Positions 56,122-64,000 of a stretch of DNA of 64,000 nt are shown piece after piece. Position numbers and translations under genes: made by a program. Each line of letters starts with the position of its first letter. The stretch's first letter is position 1. The notes under the pieces were generated by a model. That model ran no database searches and was not told the origin of the DNA. It saw nothing but the letters and a program-made list of their open reading frames with translations. Where the stretch lies: positions 496,001-560,000 of the forward strand of contig NZ_AJVC01000003.1 of assembly GCF_000261365.1 (NCBI RefSeq). The letters run 5' to 3'. The stretch is from Herbaspirillum sp. GW103. Its GTDB lineage: Bacteria; Pseudomonadota; Gammaproteobacteria; Burkholderiales; Burkholderiaceae_D.

Positions 56122-56490
56122 GTGAACGACCACCGATACCAGCACATCAATCCCGAACCTCTGCTCGATGCCATGGGGGGGGATGTCGCCGCCTGCCGCC
56201 ACATGTTCGGTACCTTCGCCCAGAGCGCCCCCGCCACTTTTGCCCGGCTCGAACAGGCCATCCGCGCCGATGATGCGCCCCAGGTCAAACGCGAGGCGCA
56301 CAGCCTCAAGAGCATGACCGCCCTGGTCGGCGCGGGCGTTCTGACCGACCTGCTCAAGAGCGTGGAAAGCCAGTCCCGCGCCGAACCGCCGCAAAGCGCC
56401 CAGCCGCGCCTGCCCGAATTGCAGAGCCTGTTCGCTGCCGTCGCCGCCGAAGTGCGTCACTACGTCGACCAGATCGGCGTGGCCCAGTAA
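56122..56490 (+). CDS. Orphan HPt (histidine phosphotransfer) protein
   Basis: 122 residues from a GTG at 56122, chosen because AGGGAG precedes it and the longer frame upstream looks non-coding. Four-helix HPt domain with phospho-accepting His60 in REAHSLKSMTALVGA. No histidine kinase or response regulator is adjacent, so it would receive phosphate from a remote hybrid kinase. It could instead be a degenerate HPt-like protein. Confidence 0.75.
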   Translation: MNDHRYQHINPEPLLDAMGGDVAACRHMFGTFAQSAPATFARLEQAIRADDAPQVKREAHSLKSMTALVGAGVLTDLLKSVESQSRAEPPQSAQPRLPELQSLFAAVAAEVRHYVDQIGVAQ

Positions 56491-56666
56491 GGCCAAGGCC
56501 GCATTGCACACGCCTCCTCCCGCACCGGTCGGGCATCCCCCCGCAAGGCGCGCAGGGCCGGGAGTGCTCCGTCAATTCCTTCATGAATTACCGACTCATC
56601 AGTCAGTAACCTGACGTACATCAATCGGCTTTTCAGCAGGTCTCTTCATAATGTGGACACGAAAGA

Positions 56667-56688
56667 CGAAGCTTTAAACAAAGCTTCG
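56667..56688 (+). promoter_or_regulatory. Perfect palindrome upstream of the RbbA-type exporter operon
   Basis: CGAAGCTTT (56667-56675) AAAC AAAGCTTCG (56680-56688): 9-bp arms, about 50 bases before the first gene. It could be an operator (no adjacent regulator) or a leader hairpin. The rest of 56491-56735 shows no gene. Confidence 0.5.
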
Positions 56689-56735
56689 GATGCAGCATCT
56701 TGTCGCCACATTTCCTGCCGATGTCGAGAATCACG

Positions 56736-58178
56736 ATGTGCGAGCCCTCCCTGCGAATCCGTCCCTTGCTGGCCGTCTTGCCGCTCCTGCTGGCCGCCTG
56801 TCAGTCGATGGCACCGCACTACCAGCGTCCCGCAGCTCCCGTGGCCGCGCACTATCCCCGGCATGAAGACGCCACGGACGCACTGACGGTGGCGCTGCGC
56901 TGGGAGGATTTCTTCCGCGACCGGCAACTGCAAGCGCTCATTGCGCAGGCCCTGGTCAACAACCGCGACCTGCGCGTGGCGGCATTGCGGGTAGAAGAGG
57001 CGAGGGCGCTCTACGGCATCCAGCGCGCCGACCTGTTTCCGGCCATCGGCGCGCAAGCGGGACTGGATCGCTCGCGCACCCCGGCTGATCTGAACCTGAC
57101 CGGCCGTCCGCTGGTCGGCAGCGCCTATCAGGCCGGGCTGGGCTTGAGCACCTGGGAGCTGGACCTGTGGGGTCGCCTGCGCAGCCTCGATGACGCTGCC
57201 CTGCAAAACGCCCTGGCCAGCGAAGCCACGCGCCGCGCCGCCGCCCTGAGCCTGGTGGCGCAGGTGGCCGACGCCTGGCTGGAACTGGCCGAGATCGACG
57301 AGCGCCTGGCCATCGCCCGCGACACCATCGCCAGCCGCCAGGAGAGCTATCGCATCTTTGCGCGCCGGGTCGAGGTTGGTGCCACCTCGCGCCTGAACCT
57401 GACCCAGATCGAAACCCTGCTGACCCAGGCCCAGGCGTTGGGCGCACAGCTGGAACAGCAGCGCGCGCAGCGCCTGAATGCCTTGACGCTGCTGGTCGGT
57501 GCTCCGGTGGATCTGCCAGTCGGCCAGGCGCGCACTGCGCTGGAGACGGTTTTCCCCGAGATGGCTCCGGGCACGCCGTCGCTATTGCTCACGCGACGCC
57601 CGGATGTGGCCGCCGCCGAGCATCGCCTGCAGGCCGCCAACGCCAACATCGGCGCCGCACGTGCCGCCTTCTTCCCCAGCATCTCGCTGACCGGCACGCT
57701 CGGCACGGCCAGTGCCGAACTGAGCGGGCTGTTCCGCGATGGCAGCCATGCCTGGAGCTTCTCGCCCGGCATCTCGGTGCCGATCTTCACGGCAGGCCGC
57801 TTGCGCAACAACCTGGACCTGACCGAAGTACGCCGCGATCTGGCCGTGGCCAATTACGAGAAGACCGTACAAGCCGCCTTCCGGGACGTCGCCGATGCCC
57901 TGGCCGCGCGCCAGTGGCTGGCCCGCCAGCTGGCCATCGCCGAGACGGCCGAGCAGGTCCAGGCCGAGCGCGCGCGCCTGTCCACGCTGCGCTATGACAA
58001 CGGCGCCGCACCTTTCCTCGACGTGCTGGACGCCCAGCGTGAGCTGCTGAGCGCGCGCCAGCAACGGGTGCAGATCCGGCGCGCCCTGCTGTCCTCGGCC
58101 GTGGCGCTGTATGCGGCGCTGGGCGGCGACAGCAATGCGCCCACGGCTTTCCCCCTTTCTTCCGGACCTCGACCATGA
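56736..58178 (+). CDS. Outer-membrane efflux lipoprotein (OprM/NodT family)
   Basis: 480 residues from ATG 56736; ATG 56721 in the same frame is equally possible. Lipobox LLAAC closes the signal peptide. OEP duplicated fold: HEDATDALTVALRWEDFFRD, then LSTWELDLWGRLRSL and LLTRRPDVAAAEHRLQAAN, typical of NodT-type channels. Outer-membrane exit of the exporter encoded downstream; its stop overlaps the next start by four bases. Confidence 0.9.
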   Translation: MCEPSLRIRPLLAVLPLLLAACQSMAPHYQRPAAPVAAHYPRHEDATDALTVALRWEDFFRDRQLQALIAQALVNNRDLRVAALRVEEARALYGIQRADLFPAIGAQAGLDRSRTPADLNLTGRPLVGSAYQAGLGLSTWELDLWGRLRSLDDAALQNALASEATRRAAALSLVAQVADAWLELAEIDERLAIARDTIASRQESYRIFARRVEVGATSRLNLTQIETLLTQAQALGAQLEQQRAQRLNALTLLVGAPVDLPVGQARTALETVFPEMAPGTPSLLLTRRPDVAAAEHRLQAANANIGAARAAFFPSISLTGTLGTASAELSGLFRDGSHAWSFSPGISVPIFTAGRLRNNLDLTEVRRDLAVANYEKTVQAAFRDVADALAARQWLARQLAIAETAEQVQAERARLSTLRYDNGAAPFLDVLDAQRELLSARQQRVQIRRALLSSAVALYAALGGDSNAPTAFPLSSGPRP

Positions 58179-59251
58179 CGCTCCCTCACGCCAAGAAACC
58201 CCTGCTGGCCGCTGCCCTGGCCGTCATCCTTGCAGGCGGTGCCGCCTATGCCTGGCTGCGCCTGCATCAGAGCGGCCCGGGCGAGGGCTTTGCCAGCGGC
58301 AATGGCCGTATCGAAGCCACCGAGGTGGACGTGGCCACCAAGCTGGCTGGACGGGTCGATGCCATGCTCGTCAATGAGGGCGATTTCGTCAGTGCCGGCC
58401 AGCCGCTGGCGCGCATGCAGGTGCTGTCGCTGCAAGCCCAGCGCGACGAAGCCCAGGCGCGTCAGCAGCAATCGGTTGAGGCCGTGGCCAGTGCCGAAGC
58501 CCAGGTGGCCGTGCGCGAGAGCGACCACCAGGCCGCACTGGCCCAGCTCGCCCAGCGCGAGAGCGAGCTCGATGCAGCCCGGCGTCGGCTGGCACGCTCC
58601 GAGGTGCTGGTCAAGGAGGGCGCATCGTCCTTGCAGGAAGTGGACGATGACCGCGCCCGCGTGGTGGGCATGCAGGCCGCCGTGACCGCCGCCCGTGCTC
58701 AGGTGACCGCCGCCCGGGCTGCCGTGGCCGCCGCCCGCACCCAGGTCAGCGGTGCGCGCGCCACGGTGACTGCGGCCGTGGCCACGGTTCAGCGCATCAA
58801 GGTCGACATCGATGACAGCACGCTCACCGCGCCGCGCGCCGGCCGTGTGCAATATCGCATCGCCCAGCCCGGCGAAGTGCTGGGCAGTGGCGGCAAGCTG
58901 CTCAACCTGGTGGACCTGAGCGACGTCTACATGACCTTCTTCGTGCCAGAGGCGGTGGCCGGCCGGCTGGCGCTGGGCGGCGAGGCCCGCATCGTGCTCG
59001 ATGCAGCGCCGCAGTATGTGATCCCGGCCCGGATTTCCTTTGTCGCCAGCACTGCCCAGTTCACCCCCAAGACGGTGGAAACGGCCAGCGAGCGGCAGAA
59101 GCTGATGTTTCGCGTCAAGGCGCAGATCGATCCGGCGCTGCTGCGCCAGCACCTGACGCTGGTCAAGACCGGTTTGCCAGGCGTGGCCTGGGTGCGCACC
59201 GATGAGGCGCGCGACTGGCCGGCCACGCTGGCGGTGCAGGTCCCGCGATGA
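58175..59251 (+). CDS. HlyD-family adaptor of the RbbA-type exporter (YhiI-like)
   Basis: 358 residues; one N-terminal membrane helix (about 9-28), lipoyl half-motif ([19 protein letters not shown]), a long Ala/Gln/Arg-rich coiled hairpin (about 85-205), second half [18 protein letters not shown] and a beta-barrel domain. Links the inner-membrane ABC proteins to the outer-membrane channel. Overlaps both neighbours by four bases. Confidence 0.9.
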   Translation: MTLPHAKKPLLAAALAVILAGGAAYAWLRLHQSGPGEGFASGNGRIEATEVDVATKLAGRVDAMLVNEGDFVSAGQPLARMQVLSLQAQRDEAQARQQQSVEAVASAEAQVAVRESDHQAALAQLAQRESELDAARRRLARSEVLVKEGASSLQEVDDDRARVVGMQAAVTAARAQVTAARAAVAAARTQVSGARATVTAAVATVQRIKVDIDDSTLTAPRAGRVQYRIAQPGEVLGSGGKLLNLVDLSDVYMTFFVPEAVAGRLALGGEARIVLDAAPQYVIPARISFVASTAQFTPKTVETASERQKLMFRVKAQIDPALLRQHLTLVKTGLPGVAWVRTDEARDWPATLAVQVPR

Positions 59252-62007
59252 AGGAGTCGCACGGCCAGGGCCCGGTGGCGCGCCTGTCGGGCGTGTCGCT
59301 GCACTATGGCAGCAAGTCGGCCTTGCAGGCGGTATCGCTGGAGATTCCGGCTGGCTGCATGGTCGGCCTGATCGGGCCCGATGGCGTGGGCAAATCCAGC
59401 CTCCTGTCACTGGTGGCCGGTGCGCGCGCCTTGCAACAGGGCAGCGTGGAGGTGCTGGGCGGCGACATGCGCCGCGCCGCCCATCGTGAGCAGGTCTGCC
59501 CGCGCATCGCCTACATGCCGCAAGGGCTGGGCAAGAATCTCTATCCCACGCTTTCCGTCGAAGAAAACCTGCAATTCTTCGGACGCCTGTTCGGCCAGTC
59601 CGCACAGGAGCGCCGCAGCCGCATCGATACGCTCACTACCGGCACCGGCCTGGCGCCTTTCCTGGCACGGCCGGCGGGCAAGCTCTCCGGCGGCATGAAG
59701 CAGAAGCTGGGACTGTGCTGCGCGCTGATCCATGATCCCGATCTGCTGATCTTGGACGAGCCCACTACCGGCGTCGATCCGCTTTCGCGCGCGCAGTTCT
59801 GGTCCCTGATCGGACATATCCGCCAGCAACGTCCAGGCATGAGCGTCATCGTCGCCACCGCCTACATGGAGGAGGCTGACCGCTTCGATTTCCTGGTCGC
59901 CATGAACGCCGGCCAGGTGCTGGCCACCGGCACCCCCGCTGAACTGCACGCCCGCACCGGCACCGCCGCGCTGGAAGAGGCCTTCATCGCCTTGCTGCCG
60001 CCCGACCAGCGGCGCGGCCATCAGCCGGTGCAGGTGACACCGCCGGACCCGGCGCGCGAGGCCGACATCGCCATCCAAGCGCGCGGCCTGACCATGCGCT
60101 TTGGCGACTTCATGGCGGTGGATCATGTGGACTTTCGCATCCGGCGCGGCGAGATCTTCGGATTTCTGGGCTCCAACGGTTGCGGCAAGTCCACCACCAT
60201 GAAGATGCTGACCGGCCTCTTGCCCGCCAGCGAAGGCCAGGCCTGGCTGTTCGGCCAGGCCGTCGATCCGCGCGACATGGCCACGCGTGCGCGCGTGGGC
60301 TACATGTCGCAGGCCTTTTCGCTGTATGGCGAACTGAGCGTGCGCCAGAACCTGATCCTGCATGCGCGCCTGTACCGCGTACCGCCCGAGCAGATCGATG
60401 CGCGTACCGAGGAGATGGCGCAGCGCTTCGGCCTGCTGGAGGTGATGGACAGCCTGCCCGAGAGCCTGCCCCTGGGTATTCGCCAGCGCCTGTCGCTGGC
60501 CGTGGCGATGGTGCACAAGCCGGAACTGCTGATCCTGGATGAGCCCACCTCGGGCGTGGACCCGATTGCGCGCGACCTGTTCTGGCAGCTGATGATCGAT
60601 CTGGCACGCCGCGACCAGGTGACCATTTTCATTTCCACCCATTTCATGAACGAGGCCCAGCGCTGCGATCGCATCTCGCTCATGCACGCCGGCCGCGTGC
60701 TGGTCAGCGCCACCCCCGACGAACTGATCCGCCAGCGCGGTGCTGCCAATCTGGAACAAGCCTTCATCGCCTATCTGGAAGAGGCGGCGGGGAAGGGCGC
60801 GGCGACGTCGGCACCTGAAGCAAAGTTCACATCGGCCTCAAACCGCCCCTCCATGCAGCCCGCCTTGCGTCGCGCAAGCCTGCGAACCCGCCTGGGCCGG
60901 GCGCTGAGCTACAGCCAGCGCGAGAGCCTGGAACTGCGGCGTGACCCGGTGCGTGCCACGCTGGCCTTGCTGGGGTCGGTGATCCTGATGTTCATCATCG
61001 GCTATGGCATCAACCTCGATGTGGAAAACCTCAGCTACGCCGTGCTCGACCGCGACCAGACCGGCCTGAGCCAGAACTATGCGCTCAATCTCTCGGGGTC
61101 GCGCTATTTCATCGAACGGCCGCCCATCAGCGATTACCCGGACCTGGACCGCCGCATGCGCAGCGGCGAGATTTCGCTGGCCATCGAGATCCCCTCAGGC
61201 TTTGCCCGCGACATTGCCCGTGGCAAGCCGGTGGAAATCGGGGCCTGGGTTGACGGCGCCATGCCCACCCGTGCCGAGACCGTGCGCGGCTACGTGCAGG
61301 GCATCCATCAACTGTGGCTGGCCGACATGGCCACACACCGCCTGGGCCAGCCACTGGCGCAGGCCGCCGCCATCGAGACGCGCTATCGCTACAACCCGGA
61401 TGTGAAGAGCCTGCCGGCCATGGTGCCGGCCATCATCCCGCTGCTGCTGATGATGATCCCGGCCATGCTGACGGCGCTGTCGGTGGTGCGCGAGAAGGAG
61501 CTGGGCTCTATCCTCAATCTCTACGTCACGCCGGTCACGCGCATCGAATTCCTGCTCGGCAAGCAGTTGCCCTATCTGCTCCTGGGCATGCTCAATTTCG
61601 CCATGCTGACGTTGCTGGCGGTGACCGTGTTCGGGGTGCCGGTCAAGGGCAGTCTCTTCACGCTGACGCTGGCGGCGCTGGTCTTCGTGATCTGCTCCAC
61701 CGGTTTTGGGCTGTTGGCCTCGACCTTCACCCGCAGCCAGATTGCGGCCGTGTTCGTGACCATGATCGGCACCATCATTCCCTGCGTGCAGTTTGCCGGC
61801 CTGTTGAATCCGGTTTCCTCGCTCGAAGGCATGGGCGCCCTGATCGGGCAGGTCTATCCGGCCACGCATTTCCTTACCATCAGCCGAGGCGTGTTCAGCA
61901 AGGCGCTCGCGGTGGGGGACCTGGGCGATTCGTTCTGGCCGCTGGTGGTGGCCGCGCCCGTGATCCTGGGTTTGTCGGTGCTGCTGTTGAAGAAGCAGGA
62001 GCAATGA
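59248..62007 (+). CDS. rbbA: Double ATPase plus permease ABC protein (RbbA/YhiH-like)
   Basis: 919 residues, the size of E. coli RbbA. First ATPase: Walker [10 protein letters not shown] (43-51), signature LSGGMKQKL, Walker [13 protein letters not shown]. Second: Walker [10 protein letters not shown] (308-316), a degenerate signature [10 protein letters not shown], Walker [13 protein letters not shown]. Residues about 560-919 are an ABC-2 permease with six membrane segments. RbbA was described as ribosome-associated in E. coli, but here the context with OMF and HlyD genes says drug or lipid efflux. Confidence 0.88.
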   Translation: MKESHGQGPVARLSGVSLHYGSKSALQAVSLEIPAGCMVGLIGPDGVGKSSLLSLVAGARALQQGSVEVLGGDMRRAAHREQVCPRIAYMPQGLGKNLYPTLSVEENLQFFGRLFGQSAQERRSRIDTLTTGTGLAPFLARPAGKLSGGMKQKLGLCCALIHDPDLLILDEPTTGVDPLSRAQFWSLIGHIRQQRPGMSVIVATAYMEEADRFDFLVAMNAGQVLATGTPAELHARTGTAALEEAFIALLPPDQRRGHQPVQVTPPDPAREADIAIQARGLTMRFGDFMAVDHVDFRIRRGEIFGFLGSNGCGKSTTMKMLTGLLPASEGQAWLFGQAVDPRDMATRARVGYMSQAFSLYGELSVRQNLILHARLYRVPPEQIDARTEEMAQRFGLLEVMDSLPESLPLGIRQRLSLAVAMVHKPELLILDEPTSGVDPIARDLFWQLMIDLARRDQVTIFISTHFMNEAQRCDRISLMHAGRVLVSATPDELIRQRGAANLEQAFIAYLEEAAGKGAATSAPEAKFTSASNRPSMQPALRRASLRTRLGRALSYSQRESLELRRDPVRATLALLGSVILMFIIGYGINLDVENLSYAVLDRDQTGLSQNYALNLSGSRYFIERPPISDYPDLDRRMRSGEISLAIEIPSGFARDIARGKPVEIGAWVDGAMPTRAETVRGYVQGIHQLWLADMATHRLGQPLAQAAAIETRYRYNPDVKSLPAMVPAIIPLLLMMIPAMLTALSVVREKELGSILNLYVTPVTRIEFLLGKQLPYLLLGMLNFAMLTLLAVTVFGVPVKGSLFTLTLAALVFVICSTGFGLLASTFTRSQIAAVFVTMIGTIIPCVQFAGLLNPVSSLEGMGALIGQVYPATHFLTISRGVFSKALAVGDLGDSFWPLVVAAPVILGLSVLLLKKQEQ

Positions 62008-62008
62008 G

Positions 62009-63145
62009 ATGCGACGCGCGCCGGCCAGCCTGTCCAATATTTTTCGCCTAGGCATCAAGGAGCTGTGGAGCCTGCTGCGCGATCCGGCCATGCTGGTGTT
62101 GATCGCCTATACCTTCACGCTCTCGATCTATGTGGCCGCCACGGCCATGCCGGAGAGTCTGCACAACGCGGCCATCGCCATCGTCGACAATGATGGTTCG
62201 CCGCTGTCGGCGCGCATTGCGTCATTGTTTTATCCGCCGCATTTCAAGGTGGCACGGCTGGTGACGGCGCGCCAGGCCGATGCCGGGCTGGATGCGGGCG
62301 ACTACACCTTCGTATTGGACATCCCGGCTGACTTCCAGCGCGATGTGCTGGCCGGGCGCGCCCCGGCGGTGCAGTTGAACGTGGATGCCACGCGCATGAG
62401 CCAGGCCTTCACCGGCAACAGCTACATCCAGCAGATGGTGACCAGCGAGGTGACGCAATTCGTGCGGCGTAGCGAGACCACCGGCGCGACGCCGGTGGGG
62501 CTGGCCTTGCGCATGCGCTTCAATCCCAACCTGGAGCAATCCTGGTTTGGTTCGCTCATGGAGATCATCAACAACGTCACCATGCTCTCCATCATCCTGA
62601 CCGGTGCTGCGCTCATCCGCGAGCGCGAGCACGGCACCATCGAACACCTGCTGGTCATGCCGGTCAGTCCGGCCGAGATCATGCTGGCCAAGGTGTGGGC
62701 GATGGGCTCGGTCGTGGCCCTGGCGGCGCTGGCTTCGCTGCTGCTGATCGTACGCATGGCGTTGCAGGTACCGATTGAGGGTTCGCTGGCGCTGTTCATG
62801 CTGGTGACGGTGCTGCATCTGTTTGCCACCACCTCGATGGGCATCTTCATGGCCACGCTGGCACGCTCGATGCCGCAGTTCGGGATGTTGACTGTACTGG
62901 TGCTGCTGCCGCTGCAATTGCTGTCGGGTGGCTCCACGCCGCGCGAGAGCATGCCTGTACCGGTACAGGACATCATGCTGGCCGCCCCGACCACGCATTT
63001 TGTAGCGGCGGGGAAAGCCATACTGTACCGGGGCGCTGGCCTGGAAGTGATCTGGCCGCAGCTACTGGCTATCCTGGCAATTGGCCTGGTCCTGTTTGTA
63101 GCTGCACTGGGCCGGTTCAGGAAGACCATCAGCCAGATGGCGTGA
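62009..63145 (+). CDS. ABC-2 family permease (YhhJ-like)
   Basis: 378 residues, one base after the rbbA stop. N-terminal membrane helix, large periplasmic domain (about 50-180) and five further helices with the ABC-2 hallmark EREHGTIEHLLVMPVSPAEI and LSGGSTPRESMP. It forms the second transmembrane half for the exporter with the RbbA permease domain. End of the four-gene operon. Confidence 0.9.
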   Translation: MRRAPASLSNIFRLGIKELWSLLRDPAMLVLIAYTFTLSIYVAATAMPESLHNAAIAIVDNDGSPLSARIASLFYPPHFKVARLVTARQADAGLDAGDYTFVLDIPADFQRDVLAGRAPAVQLNVDATRMSQAFTGNSYIQQMVTSEVTQFVRRSETTGATPVGLALRMRFNPNLEQSWFGSLMEIINNVTMLSIILTGAALIREREHGTIEHLLVMPVSPAEIMLAKVWAMGSVVALAALASLLLIVRMALQVPIEGSLALFMLVTVLHLFATTSMGIFMATLARSMPQFGMLTVLVLLPLQLLSGGSTPRESMPVPVQDIMLAAPTTHFVAAGKAILYRGAGLEVIWPQLLAILAIGLVLFVAALGRFRKTISQMA

Positions 63146-63224
63146 TGGAGAAGCGGGCGTGCAGCGGCAGCGCCCGTGTACGGAGATGGTTGATTAGCGA
63201 CGTCATCGACAAGGAGCAAGCATC

Positions 63225-63389
63225 ATGGATTTCAACAGCCCATCCACCTGGATACCCGTCATCAGCATTGCGCTGCTCCTGATCGGCTATGGCATGCGCG
63301 CCCGCGCGTGGGGGCCGTACTGCATGCTGGCGGGGGCGTTTGGATTGCTGGGGGTGTTGGTGTATCGGGTGTCGGTGGCGATTGGGTGA
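63225..63389 (+). CDS. 54-residue double-span membrane protein
   Basis: ATG at 63225 preceded by AAGGAGC at good spacing. The translation starts MDFNSPSTWIPVISIALLLI and has two hydrophobic segments (about 10-22 and 33-50) separated by GMRARAWGP. Unknown family. Too short to stand out by length, but the ribosome-binding site and hydrophobic pattern support it. Could be the last gene of the exporter unit, 79 bp downstream. Confidence 0.5.
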   Translation: MDFNSPSTWIPVISIALLLIGYGMRARAWGPYCMLAGAFGLLGVLVYRVSVAIG

Positions 63390-63583
63390 GGGCGGCTTCG
63401 GACGCCGGTGCCACCATACGCTTCGCACACTGCGCGCAATGCCGGCAATGCGGCAGGGCGGTCATCTGGCTTGTCGAGCAATTCTGCGGCCGTTTTCAGG
63501 TATTCGGCTGCCAACGCGGGGTCGGCGCGCAGTTCGGTGATTTCAGGCTCATGATGAGAAACCGCAGCCGTGATGTTATTCAT
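63287..63583 (-). pseudogene. Probable truncated HigA-like antitoxin gene
   Basis: The first about 60 residues (MNNITAAVSHHEPEITELR, ADPALAAEYLKTAAELLD, LRAVCEAYGG) look like the N-terminal half of addiction-module antidote proteins. The expected HTH (GxxxLAxxTGLSRESLYRxL) is missing: after EAYGG the frame reads a Pro/Thr/Asn-rich unrelated tail that overlaps the small ORF on the other strand. No toxin gene is visible. Resemblance is from memory. Confidence 0.4.
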
Positions 63584-63603
63584 GTTTGAGTCACTGATGC
63601 CTG

Positions 63604-64000
63604 TTATTGTCGGCATAAATCATTTAAAAAATATTTTTGGCCATCATCGTCAGGTACGAGACCTTGCAGATCTTCTTTCGGCAGTCGCTTGAAAGAGGGC
63701 CAATGCTTTCGTGGTAGTGACACGAATCCGCTTTGGCAAAGGGCTGGAATCACTTCCGGGTTCTCGCCGCAACGCAGGTCGTTACTGATGACGCACCGTT
63801 CAGCCTCAGCGATGCCAAGAGAGGGGAGCGGCACTTCAGAAATTACCATGAGGCTGTATTCGATATCTGGATGCACCTGCTTCGCGTACAGTTTCCAATA
63901 TCCGTTGTGAAGCTTGTAGCCGTAGATCGAGAGGGCCGGCAACAGAACGATTGCTGCAAGGCCCATGGCGATCAACGCTGTATTGGCTAACGTGTGCCGC
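63604..64000 (-). CDS. Unrecognised exported or membrane-anchored protein, 5' end outside window
   Basis: The frame is open from the right window edge to a stop at 63604. A hydrophobic segment (MGLAAIVLLPALSIYGYKL) near the visible start is followed by a soluble region with several Cys (AERCVISNDLRCG, PALCQSGF, NDLCRQ) that could form disulphides in the periplasm. An internal ATG at 63966 could be the true start. No family recognised. Confidence 0.5.
   Translation of the reverse strand, partial: RHTLANTALIAMGLAAIVLLPALSIYGYKLHNGYWKLYAKQVHPDIEYSLMVISEVPLPSLGIAEAERCVISNDLRCGENPEVIPALCQSGFVSLPRKHWPSFKRLPKEDLQGLVPDDDGQKYFLNDLCRQ

Noticed and set aside
63154..63176. Terminator after the ABC-2 permease gene
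   Set aside because: A CGGGCG/CGCCCG stem exists, but no T-run follows.

Overview
The window reads as one continuous, GC-rich stretch of a betaproteobacterial chromosome. Gene content and order suggest Burkholderiales, most likely Oxalobacteraceae/Herbaspirillum: a nuo operon followed by a DUF2818 gene and a Nudix gene, Liv-type ABC transport genes with a permease-ATPase fusion, and an RbbA-type exporter. The genus is inferred from recall and was not checked by a search. I saw no insertion sequence, CRISPR array or rRNA.

Layout. Positions 1-13.2 kb hold the distal part of the complex I operon (end of nuoD, then nuoE to nuoN, then a DUF2818 membrane protein). Next come an ADP-ribose-type Nudix hydrolase and, on the other strand, ETF-ubiquinone oxidoreductase, so this end is devoted to electron input to the quinone pool. 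Positions 16.1-21.6 kb carry a thioesterase and a branched-chain amino-acid (or similar) ABC importer: binding protein, LivH, fused LivM-LivG, LivF. Positions 21.8-27.8 kb are a mixed block: alpha/beta hydrolase, a divergent RHH/XRE regulator pair, two identical tRNA-Lys(CTT) genes, a spermidine-synthase-like protein, a DNA glycosylase, an SDR, a DUF962 protein and a glycine-zipper lipoprotein. htpG follows with a clear sigma-32-type promoter.

Positions 30.2-45.8 kb are the most interesting part: a six-gene type I secretion locus. It encodes a TolC-like outer-membrane protein, a MotB/SiiA-like protein, an HlyD-like adaptor, a MotA/ExbB/ZorA-like channel protein with a long predicted helical tail, an ABC exporter without an N-terminal peptidase-like domain, and a 2669-residue repeat protein that is the presumed cargo. 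A proton-channel-like pair interleaved with all three T1SS components plus a giant cargo recalls Salmonella SPI-4 (siiABCDEF), but gene order, the channel tail and cargo architecture differ.

Positions 45.8-52.5 kb form an amino-acid-metabolism block: a MocR-type regulator divergent from a PLP threonine-dehydratase-like enzyme and a LysE/RhtB exporter, then an EamA exporter, RidA, a PLP aminotransferase and a small cupin. A metallo-beta-lactamase-fold lipoprotein and a tautomerase divergent from a LysR regulator follow. At 55.3 kb an Hsp20 gene has a sigma-32-like promoter and a probable ROSE-type RNA thermometer. An orphan HPt protein comes next, then a four-gene exporter (OprM/NodT-type lipoprotein, HlyD, RbbA-like double ATPase-permease, ABC-2 permease). 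The window ends with small or broken ORFs, including a probable truncated antitoxin.
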